A DNA stretch of 53,809 bases. Source: Clostridia bacterium (GTDB lineage: Bacteria > Bacillota > Clostridia > Acetivibrionales > DSM-2933). Every line of letters starts with the position of its first letter. The stretch's first letter is position 1. The notes beneath the pieces were generated by a model. It was not told the origin of the DNA. It searched no databases and was given only the letters and a program-made list of their open reading frames with translations. The DNA lies in assembly GCA_026418275.1 (NCBI GenBank), contig JAOABQ010000115.1:1-53809 (forward strand), read 5' to 3'. Below are positions 44,591 through 52,319 of this stretch, in pieces. A program made the position numbers and the translations under genes.

Positions 44591-44619
44591 TTGTATAAAA
44601 TTTGTTTTACGGTTATAAT
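44591..44619 (+). promoter_or_regulatory. Promoter for purA
   Basis: TTGTAT (44591-44596), 17-base spacer, perfect TATAAT (44614-44619). The -35 is weak. The leader contains a small AGGTGT/ACACCT hairpin followed by TTTATTTT. Confidence 0.55.
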
Positions 44620-44712
44620 TTAAATGTTGTCTTTAAAGAGGTGTAAATCTTTAACACCTTTATTTTAAGCTTATGTTTTATAAGCTGACTGCTTAAACTA
44701 GGGGGAATTTAA

Positions 44713-45984
44713 ATGGCTGTCAGAGTGGTAATCGGTACACAATGGGGCGATGAGGGAAAGGGTAAGTACATAGATATGCTTGCCAATGACTCGGACCTTG
44801 TTGTGAGATTTTCAGGTGGGAATAATGCAGGACATACGATTGTAGTAGATGGAGTTAAATATGCACTTCATCTTATGCCATCCGGTATATTGCACAAAGG
44901 AAAAACCTGTATTATTGGAAACGGTGTGGTCATTGACCCGGCTGTGCTGATAAAGGAAATAAACGGATTGAATGAGAAGGGGGTTAGTACGGAACACCTC
45001 CTTATTAGTGATAGAGCGCATGTTATTATGCCTTACCATAGAGAATTGGATGAATTGCAGGAAAAGTTCAGGGGTAGCGGTTCCATAGGTACCACAAAAA
45101 GAGGCATTGGACCTTGCTATGCCGATAAGATTGACCGCTGCGGAATCCGTATGTGTGATTTTATTGACGAGGACCTATTTAAACAAAAAGTAAAAGCAAA
45201 TCTGGATATAAAAAACCTTATGATAGAGAATGTGTACGGGGGCAAGGGCTTTAATGCGGATGAGGTTATTGCCGAGTACCTGGAGTATGCCAAATTTCTA
45301 AAAAAATACGTGAAAGATACCAATTCCATTCTATTTGATGCTATCCATGAGGGTAAGAATATCCTTTTTGAAGGAGCTCAGGCTACTTTCCTGGATTTGG
45401 ATTTTGGAACGTATCCTTATGTTACATCCTCTAACCCTACAGCGGGAGGTGTTTGTACAGGTTCCGGCATTGGACCGAAACTTATTGATGAAGTATATGG
45501 TGTGTTGAAAGCATATACCTCAAGAGTAGGTGCAGGCCCGTTCCCTACAGAACAGGATAACGAAGTGGGTAATACCATTCGTGAGCTGGGATGGGAATAC
45601 GGTACAACTACAGGAAGGCCAAGGCGCTGTGGCTGGCTTGATACCGTGATGATCCGGTATGCTGCCAGAGTCAACGGATTGACTGGGCTTGCCATTAACC
45701 ATGTAGATACCATTGGGAAATTGGATAAAATCAAGCTTTGTGTCGCATATAAAAAAGATGGGGAACAAGTAACCCATTTTCCTGCCAGCCTTCAAGAACT
45801 TGAGAAATGTGAACCGGTATATGAGGAGTTTGATTCCTGGAAGGAAGATATTTCTGGTGTGAGAAGCTTTGAAGAACTGCCGGAGAATGCCAAGAAATAT
45901 TTAAAGAGAATTGAAGAACTTGTGGGTGTTAAAGTAAAACTCATTGGAGTAGGCAAGGAAAGAGAACAAACCATTGTAGTTTGA
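44713..45984 (+). CDS. purA: Adenylosuccinate synthetase
   Basis: The 423-aa product is full length (EC 6.3.4.4). It joins IMP and aspartate with GTP in AMP synthesis. Visible signatures are the N-terminal G-T-Q-W-G-D-E-G-K-G-K P-loop, G-N-N-A-G-H-T, S-I-G-T-T-K-R-G-I-G-P, E-G-A-Q-A-T-F-L-D-L-D-F-G-T-Y-P-Y-V-T-S-S-N, G-T-T-T-G-R-P-R-R-C-G-W, and N-H-V-D. A threonine follows A-Q where many enzymes have M or G (usual E-G-A-Q-G-x-L-L-D). Start ATG 44713 follows AGGGGG. Upstream PurR-like boxes suggest repression by purines. Confidence 0.97.
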   Translation: MAVRVVIGTQWGDEGKGKYIDMLANDSDLVVRFSGGNNAGHTIVVDGVKYALHLMPSGILHKGKTCIIGNGVVIDPAVLIKEINGLNEKGVSTEHLLISDRAHVIMPYHRELDELQEKFRGSGSIGTTKRGIGPCYADKIDRCGIRMCDFIDEDLFKQKVKANLDIKNLMIENVYGGKGFNADEVIAEYLEYAKFLKKYVKDTNSILFDAIHEGKNILFEGAQATFLDLDFGTYPYVTSSNPTAGGVCTGSGIGPKLIDEVYGVLKAYTSRVGAGPFPTEQDNEVGNTIRELGWEYGTTTGRPRRCGWLDTVMIRYAARVNGLTGLAINHVDTIGKLDKIKLCVAYKKDGEQVTHFPASLQELEKCEPVYEEFDSWKEDISGVRSFEELPENAKKYLKRIEELVGVKVKLIGVGKEREQTIVV

Positions 45985-46002
45985 AAAAATATAAAAAATT
46001 AG

Positions 46003-46031
46003 TTGACAAAACTTGCAAATCTATGTATTAT
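46003..46031 (+). promoter_or_regulatory. Sigma-A promoter for tRNA-Lys
   Basis: TTGACA (46003-46008, perfect), 17-base spacer, TATTAT (46026-46031), about 45 bases before the tRNA. Confidence 0.72.
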
Positions 46032-46075
46032 ATATACTTGTGTGGTCGGTAAGACAATTGTCGCCGACACTGTTT

Positions 46076-46151
46076 GGGCCATTAGCTCAGTTGGCAGAGC
46101 ACATGACTTTTAATCATGGTGTCCCGCGTTCGAGTCGCGGATGGCTCACCA
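46076..46151 (+). tRNA. tRNA-Lys(TTT)
   Basis: The 76-base cloverleaf has acceptor GGGCCAT pairing with ATGGCTC (one G-T), a D arm with AGCTCAG-TTGGCAGAGC, an anticodon stem CATGA/TCATG with loop CTTTTAA (anticodon TTT), a T arm CGCGTTCGAGTCGCG, and an encoded CCA end (46149-46151). It stands alone between purA and a secreted peptidase gene. Confidence 0.97.
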
Positions 46152-46153
46152 AA

Positions 46154-46186
46154 AGGATCTTCTAGAATTCTAGGAGGTCTTTTTTA
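46154..46186 (+). terminator. Terminator after tRNA-Lys
   Basis: GATCTTCTAG pairs with CTAGGAGGTC (two G-U pairs), followed by seven T's, right after the tRNA CCA end. Confidence 0.85.
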
Positions 46187-46722
46187 TTTCTTTCTTCCAA
46201 AGTGAAACAGACTTTTTGGTTTTTCTGTTATTGTTATGAAAATGCTTTACCATGAACTCGATAGACCGTTCATATTGACCGCACCTTAATAAAAACAAAA
46301 CAGCATTGGTTTCCTGAAAATGACTTATACCAAAATAGTGCATTAAATAACAATCTAAACAATTGTAGCGGGTTTATAAAACTTGCTACAATGATATTTG
46401 TAGATAATCAATCTAAGTGTGATTTTTTAGTTTGCAGGCTGCCTATTGCTAAAGGTATTTTGCCAGTAGAAATCATGAAATTGATTTTGCTTATCTATAA
46501 ATGATGAGATATCTTGTTATTACTCATTTAGCTTTTCGTGCTTAAGACTGCTGTTCCGTTTTAGAACGTGAATGGTGGTTTGTTGTGCGTATGAAAACTA
46601 TTCTAGCATGTTAATTCATTAGGTATGTAAAAGAGATAGAGACATTTCTAAAATTGCCCGTTTTGATTAGTATTATAAAGCAAAAATAAATAAAGAGAAA
46701 TATTCATAGGAGGGTATTTATC
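46187..46722. other. Intergenic region before the C25 peptidase gene
   Basis: 536 bases, AT-rich, with no open frame carrying a ribosome site. The only clear structure is a 31-base palindrome at 46362-46392. I see no convincing promoter with both boxes and no known riboswitch signature. Confidence 0.45.
46362..46392. repeat. 31-base near-perfect palindrome
   Basis: ATTGTAGCGGGTTT pairs with AAACTTGCTACAAT around ATA, with two G-T pairs. It has no T tail on either strand, so an operator or a leader hairpin is more likely than a terminator. Confidence 0.6.
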
Positions 46723-49539
46723 ATGTGGGGAAAAAAATCCAGGGTTTTATCAGTTAAATTTACAGCATTGTTTCTTACAGCCACTTTGATCTTAGGATCC
46801 AGCAGTATTACGTGGGCCTATGACCGGGATAAGGCAGTAGCGGAACAAAACAAAAAAGTAAGTACGGATGTAGTTGAGTCCGGTGACAGCAGGACGGTAA
46901 TCCGTTTTGATGTAGGCGATTTTGATAAGGAAGCAGTTGAAATCGCCGGTGAAACCTATTATAAGATAAGCTGCAAAAAGGAAGGCCTGTTGTTAAACAA
47001 AGGGGAACCTGAGCTTCCCAGAATCAGCAGAAGTATTATTATTCCGGATAACGCCAATATGACTATAAAGGTAGTGTCTTCGGAATATAAGGATTACCCT
47101 GACACACCGGTTGCTCCTTCCAAAGGGAGCCTCACAAGAAGAGTGAATCCTAAAGATGTCCCATATACATTTGATGATGTGTATCAAAAGGATAGCTGGT
47201 ACCCGGCCAATCTTGCCGAACTGGGCGAGCCTTATATCCTCAGGGATTACCGTGGGGCTGTTGTCAGTCTTAACGCGTTTCAGTATAATCCCATAAGCAA
47301 AACATTAAGGGTTTATACTTCGGTAACGGTAGAGGTTTCAAAAAGCGGAGATTCTGCTTCTGCGGTGTCCACGTTATCAAGCCGTGTCAAAGCAGGTAAG
47401 AAACCCATCAAAGATTTTGAAAATATTTATGAATCCCGTTTCATAAATTATAATGATGTTCAGCCCCAGTTAGCCTATTCGGAAGATACCAGAGCTGCAG
47501 TTGGAGAAAAAGGGGAAATGCTTGTTATTGCCTATGATAACTTTTACGATGCCATGAAGCCCTTTGTAGACTGGAAAAACCAGAAGGGGATTCCTACGAA
47601 GATTGTAAAACTGTCTACAGTATCTTCGACAAATAACAGTTCGGATATAAAAAAATACATACAAAACTATTATAATAATAACCGCAGCTTATGTTGGGTA
47701 TTGCTTGTAGGGGACATGGCCCAGTTGGCATCTCCAATGGTAAGGTCAAATGACGGAATGGATTATGCCAGTGATCCGGATTATTCGAAAGTAGTTGGTA
47801 CAGATAATTATCCGGATATCATTATCGGACGTTTTTCAGCAGAAAGCATAGCAGATGTTCAAACGCAAGTTGAGCGCGCCATAGCTTATGAGAGGGATGC
47901 ACAGGCTGGGGCGGACTGGTATAAAAAAGCTGTTGGCATCGCATCAGCGGAGGGATCCGGAGAAACAGACATACAGCATATGGACCATATCCGAAATGAC
48001 CTTCTTGGTTTTACCTACAGCCAGGTGGATAAAGTTTACGACCCTGGAGCGGTTCAATCCACCCTGTCTACAGCGTTAAATCAAGGCCGGGGATTTGTTA
48101 ATTACGTAGGCCATGGAAATGATACGGTATGGGTAACATCAAAGTTTAATAACACCAATGTCAACAGTCTTAATAATGCCGGAAAGCTGCCTTTTATTGT
48201 GAGTGTAGCCTGCGTAGTGGGCAGGTTTAATACCGGAACTTGTTTTGCTGAAAGCTGGATACGTGCAAAAGATATATCGGGTAGGCCTATAGGTGCTTCG
48301 GCAGTGTATATGTCCTCCAATTTTCAGCCTTGGGTTCCTCCTATGGTGGCACAGGATGAGGTTACAGATCTTCTTCTTGCAAAGTCCAAAACCACATTTG
48401 GATCTCTCTGCTATAATGGGTCTATTAAGATGATGGATACACAGGGAAGTGACGGATTGGATACATTTGATCACTGGATTATCTTTGGAGATCCGTCCTT
48501 GACTGTTCGTACGGATACACCGGGTGCCATGACTCTGAGCCATACCGGTAGTATTTTAGAAAATGCAGCCAGTTATACTGTCAATGTATCGGGGGTTGCA
48601 GGTGCACTTTGTTCGTTGTATTCCAATGGAACACTGTATGGATCGGCTTATACCGGCTCCAACGGGCAAGCTGTAATTAATATCTCCAATCCCTTACCTA
48701 AAGGTGAGAAAATTAAGTTGACCGTTTCAGCCTTCAATAAACTGACAAGGGTTGAAGAGGTAACAGTAGGGGATGGCGCTACACCTACACCTTCTCCATC
48801 GCCTACGCCAGAAACCATTTCATACTCCGGTTTTGTAGAACCTGATCTGGTATCTTTGGATGCAAACGTAAAAGCAGGATTTAAAGTCCAAGCAGAAGGT
48901 ACTACTGTTTTCACCTTAACAGACGCAAAAGGTTATTTTGAACTAAAAGGCCTTGAGCCAAAGACTTCGTTGTATTCCCTAAGTATCAGTAAGGAGGGAT
49001 ATTTAACCAGAAGTATCAATAATGTTCCGGGAAGTCAAAATGTTGTCATTGGAAACGAACCGCTTAAAATGTGGATTGGCGACCTTCCAATAGGCGGCCC
49101 CGCAGATGGAGCCATCAATATGTCCGATATACTGGAGTTGATTACAGCATTTAACGCAGCTAAGGGAGATATTAAATACAAAGCACTTTATGACTTCAAT
49201 AAGGATGATGCAGTCAATATGAGTGATATTATAATCCTTATTAACCACTTCAATACAACAAAAGCGGATTATCCGCAAGTTTCCTTTGTAACGCCGACGG
49301 GTTTACCCACATCGACACCGGTAAGCACTCCGGTTCCGACAAGTACACCCGTACCTACCAATACTCCGACACCTACGGGAGGGAATGAAATTCCTCAATG
49401 GAATTCAAATTCCCATGCCTACACTGTAGGAACCAAGGTTAGTTACCAAGGGTATCAATATGAATGCATCCGGGAACATACCTCTAATATTTCCTGGGAT
49501 CCGGTAAGCACTCTAAATGTTCTATGGAAGAAAATTTAA
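46723..49539 (+). CDS. Secreted gingipain-type (C25) cysteine peptidase with dockerin and CBM5/12-like module
   Basis: The 938-aa product starts at ATG 46723, behind AGGAGGG, with a signal peptide ending near T-W-A-Y-D. Residues about 40-230 resemble the C25 propeptide. The peptidase domain has the catalytic His464 in N-Y-V-G-H-G and Cys497 in S-V-A-C-V-V-G, the gingipain/C25 pair. A Pro/Thr/Ser linker begins near 687. It is followed by a regulatory-like beta domain (S-G-F-V-E-P-D to G-Y-L-T-R), a dockerin with two Ca-binding segments (near 794, and D-F-N-K-D-D-A-V-N-M-S-D), a second Pro/Thr linker, and a chitin-binding-type-3-like module (about 890-938, W-N-S-N-S-H-A-Y). The dockerin implies docking to a cohesin scaffold. 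The next gene shares this tail. Confidence 0.92.
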   Translation: MWGKKSRVLSVKFTALFLTATLILGSSSITWAYDRDKAVAEQNKKVSTDVVESGDSRTVIRFDVGDFDKEAVEIAGETYYKISCKKEGLLLNKGEPELPRISRSIIIPDNANMTIKVVSSEYKDYPDTPVAPSKGSLTRRVNPKDVPYTFDDVYQKDSWYPANLAELGEPYILRDYRGAVVSLNAFQYNPISKTLRVYTSVTVEVSKSGDSASAVSTLSSRVKAGKKPIKDFENIYESRFINYNDVQPQLAYSEDTRAAVGEKGEMLVIAYDNFYDAMKPFVDWKNQKGIPTKIVKLSTVSSTNNSSDIKKYIQNYYNNNRSLCWVLLVGDMAQLASPMVRSNDGMDYASDPDYSKVVGTDNYPDIIIGRFSAESIADVQTQVERAIAYERDAQAGADWYKKAVGIASAEGSGETDIQHMDHIRNDLLGFTYSQVDKVYDPGAVQSTLSTALNQGRGFVNYVGHGNDTVWVTSKFNNTNVNSLNNAGKLPFIVSVACVVGRFNTGTCFAESWIRAKDISGRPIGASAVYMSSNFQPWVPPMVAQDEVTDLLLAKSKTTFGSLCYNGSIKMMDTQGSDGLDTFDHWIIFGDPSLTVRTDTPGAMTLSHTGSILENAASYTVNVSGVAGALCSLYSNGTLYGSAYTGSNGQAVINISNPLPKGEKIKLTVSAFNKLTRVEEVTVGDGATPTPSPSPTPETISYSGFVEPDLVSLDANVKAGFKVQAEGTTVFTLTDAKGYFELKGLEPKTSLYSLSISKEGYLTRSINNVPGSQNVVIGNEPLKMWIGDLPIGGPADGAINMSDILELITAFNAAKGDIKYKALYDFNKDDAVNMSDIIILINHFNTTKADYPQVSFVTPTGLPTSTPVSTPVPTSTPVPTNTPTPTGGNEIPQWNSNSHAYTVGTKVSYQGYQYECIREHTSNISWDPVSTLNVLWKKI

Positions 49540-49554
49540 ATCTACGCTATGAAT

Positions 49555-49588
49555 ATAAGATCGGCCTTCGAATGAAGGCTGTTCTTAT
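49555..49588 (+). terminator. Hairpin after the C25 gene
   Basis: ATAAGATCGGCCTTC pairs with GAAGGCTGTTCTTAT (one mismatch, one G-T), 15 bases after the stop codon. It has no T run, so termination may be weak and the next gene may receive read-through. Confidence 0.5.
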
Positions 49589-49724
49589 GTGCTGATTAAC
49601 ATAATATTGTTTAGGGTCATCCTATTTGCATTGTAGTGCAACCCATAAACCCAATAGCTCAAAAAGGGTTTTGGGAAGGGTGGATGTTCGTCATATTTTA
49701 TATAAAAAAAGGAGGCGGATTATT

Positions 49725-51767
49725 TTGAAAAGATTTTTCAGTATGAAAATATTGCCGGTCATTATTCTGGTTTCTTTTCTTTTGATTTCAATAATTCCTA
49801 TGATGGGGATGGGAAGTTATGCCTTCTCATCACAAACCAATACACAGCAAAGCCTTCATTTACAAGAAGAGGTGCCTCAAATTGTAAAGGTGTTTACTTC
49901 AAAGAAAGAGGACACTGCCAGGCTGGCGGATATGGGATTGGACATTGCAGAAGTTAAAGATAGCTATAGCATTTTGGTTTTAACTGCTAATCAGATCGGA
50001 GAAATAGAAAAACAAGGTTTTAGGTATGAGGTTGTTAATCCGGACGCAAATTCCCTTTTGCGAAGTTCAAGGGGGCTTATCAACGGTAAATACCATGATT
50101 TTGCTTCAATTGAACAAATATTAAAAGATGCGGAAAGGAACTATCCGGATATTTGCAAACTGTCAACAATAGGAACAAGCATTGAGGGGAAGCCTATTTA
50201 TGCATTAAAGATTACGGGAAATAGTACATCGGGTGAGAATAAACCTGCTATATTTATAAACGGCCTTCACCATGCCAGAGAATGGATTTCTGCCGAGGTA
50301 CCTTTGGCGTTGATCAACGAGCTGACTTCAAAATACAGTACCGATGCGAAGATAAAAGAACTGGTCAATAGTGTTGCTATCTGGATAGTTCCTGTAGTTA
50401 ATCCCGATGGACTTATCTATTCTCAGACAAAGTTTGAAATGTGGAGGAAAAACAGAAGGCTAAATACCGGCGGTACTTATGGAGTTGACCTAAACAGAAA
50501 TTACAGTTATAAATGGGGACTTACGGGTTCATCCAATAATCCTGCCGATGATACATACCACGGAACAGTGCCTTTTTCGGAGCCATGTACGGCTTCAATA
50601 AGAGATTTTGCAAAGAGGGAGAAATTTAGGACTTCCATATCATTCCACAGCTACGGAAATTATGTTCTTTACCCTCTAGGATATGCTTATAACCTTACCA
50701 CCCCGGATGATGACCTTTTAAAATCTTTATCCGCAGGGATGGCACAATACAATGGTTATAAAGCAATGCGGAGTTCAGAGCTTTATCCTGCAATGGGAGA
50801 TTCGGATGATTATCTTTATGCGGTAGAGGGTGTTCTTCCCTTTACCATAGAACTGGGTTCACAGTTTATTCCGCCGGTCACGGAGTATGATAAAATCTGT
50901 ACGGATAATGTTAAGGCTTGTTTATACCTGATTGACAAAACCAGGACTGTTCATGCAAAAAATCATCCTGATTTTATCAATGGCACCCCATCTCCCACAC
51001 CGACACAAAAGCCTACCGAAACCCCAACACCGACCCCTTTACCTAAGTCGGGCATTTCCGGATATATTAAGCCGGATTTGATCTCGGATAATACGGATAT
51101 AAAGCAAGGATTTAAAATAGAACTGACCGGCAGCGGAAAGTACAGTTTTACGGATGAAACCGGATTTTTCCGCATTTCAGACCTTCCTGCCGGGACAAAT
51201 GTTTATGAGCTAAATATTAGTAAGCCTTGCTACCTGACAAGAACTATTTCCAATGTACCCGGCGGTGGGGAAACCGAATTGGGAACCAAGGATCAGCCGG
51301 TGGACATATGGGCTGGAGATATTCCCAGAGACAGTGTGCAGGATATGGCAATCAATATGTCGGATATTGTAGAAATATGTGGTGGATTTAATACTGCTTC
51401 AGGAGATCCCAAATATAACCTGGATTTTGACTTGAACAGGGACGGAGCAGTAAATATGACGGATATATTGGTGGTGATTCAGCACTTTAATAAAGCTGCT
51501 TCGGATTATCCGGTCATTGTCCCTAAACTTATTACACCCAAACCAACACCGGTAAGTACACCTACATCGACTTCTGTTCCGACTCAAACACCTTTACCTA
51601 CAGACGGAAATGGCTATACTTTGTGGGATGGCGCTTCTCACATATATAAAGTAGGGGATAAGGTAAATTACCAGGGAACCGGCTATGAATGTATCAGGGA
51701 GCATACCTCCAATATAGCATGGGATCCGGTAAGTACACTTAATGTTCTCTGGAAAAAGGTAGGATAA
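49725..51767 (+). CDS. Secreted M14 zinc carboxypeptidase with dockerin and CBM5/12-like module
   Basis: The start is probably TTG 49725, 9 bases after GGAGG (49711-49715); the open frame upstream has no ribosome site. The 680-aa product has a signal peptide (I-L-P-V-I-I-L-V-S-F-L-L-I). Its M14 domain carries zinc ligands His183 and Glu186 (H-A-R-E) and His308 (S-F-H-S-Y-G), with catalytic Glu376 (F-T-I-E-L-G). L-N-R-N-Y-S-Y-K-W contributes substrate binding. After a Pro/Thr linker (about 421) come a regulatory-like beta domain, a dockerin (about 532-600; second loop D-L-N-R-D-G-A-V-N-M-T-D) and a CBM5/12-like module (about 629-680). These last parts closely match the preceding C25 protein. 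The two may act together on peptides, the carboxypeptidase trimming what the endopeptidase cuts. Confidence 0.92.
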   Translation: MKRFFSMKILPVIILVSFLLISIIPMMGMGSYAFSSQTNTQQSLHLQEEVPQIVKVFTSKKEDTARLADMGLDIAEVKDSYSILVLTANQIGEIEKQGFRYEVVNPDANSLLRSSRGLINGKYHDFASIEQILKDAERNYPDICKLSTIGTSIEGKPIYALKITGNSTSGENKPAIFINGLHHAREWISAEVPLALINELTSKYSTDAKIKELVNSVAIWIVPVVNPDGLIYSQTKFEMWRKNRRLNTGGTYGVDLNRNYSYKWGLTGSSNNPADDTYHGTVPFSEPCTASIRDFAKREKFRTSISFHSYGNYVLYPLGYAYNLTTPDDDLLKSLSAGMAQYNGYKAMRSSELYPAMGDSDDYLYAVEGVLPFTIELGSQFIPPVTEYDKICTDNVKACLYLIDKTRTVHAKNHPDFINGTPSPTPTQKPTETPTPTPLPKSGISGYIKPDLISDNTDIKQGFKIELTGSGKYSFTDETGFFRISDLPAGTNVYELNISKPCYLTRTISNVPGGGETELGTKDQPVDIWAGDIPRDSVQDMAINMSDIVEICGGFNTASGDPKYNLDFDLNRDGAVNMTDILVVIQHFNKAASDYPVIVPKLITPKPTPVSTPTSTSVPTQTPLPTDGNGYTLWDGASHIYKVGDKVNYQGTGYECIREHTSNIAWDPVSTLNVLWKKVG

Positions 51768-52319
51768 GTAAAGCTGAATAGTTTTTAAGAGGGTGTGGAT
51801 CATCCAAAGAAATTCTCTTTGTAAAATAGGGATTTAATTATAATTGTAATTTCAGAATGTTGAAAAAAGTAAAATATCTTAGAACACAACTCTACCAGAG
51901 CATTTAAAAATCAATAACCAATAAATTAAAAAACACTCCAAAAGCTGATATGCTGAAACATATCGGCTTTTACTTTTCCGATTTTATTATAACCTATCTT
52001 TTATAGAAGGAATGTTGACAATTTATACCTGCTGACGAGAAATGTACTATCAATACTTTAACAACTTGTTACTTTTAGACATAAAAAAGTAAAATCAAAA
52101 ATAAGTTGCGTGATTTTAAGTATCTTTATAGATTGCATCAATTGGCAGAGCATTCAGCGAACGATTTTAACGATGATTGCCATAGATAAATGTAAAATGT
52201 TTTTTACTTCATCTATTAAAAGTTTATTATTCACTTAAAAAACAAAATATAGGACTAAAGTAAACTAATGTATAATTACGATATATTATATGTAAAAATC
52301 AAACAAAGGAGGGTATTCG
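51768..52319. other. Intergenic region before the Kelch gene
   Basis: 552 AT-rich bases. They contain a terminator (51940-51971), a short tRNA-Lys-like stretch (52142-52152), and a TATAAT (52271-52276) with no clear -35 before the Kelch gene. No coding frame with a ribosome site is visible. Confidence 0.5.
51940..51971 (+). terminator. Terminator downstream of the M14 gene
   Basis: Perfect stem AAAAGCTGATATG / CATATCGGCTTTT (one G-T) with a 6-base loop, about 170 bases after the stop codon. Confidence 0.85.

Noticed and set aside
46251..46272. ATGAAC-N10-GTTCAT as a LexA site
   Set aside because: Clostridial LexA boxes have a 4-base centre; a 10-base gap does not fit, and no SOS gene follows.
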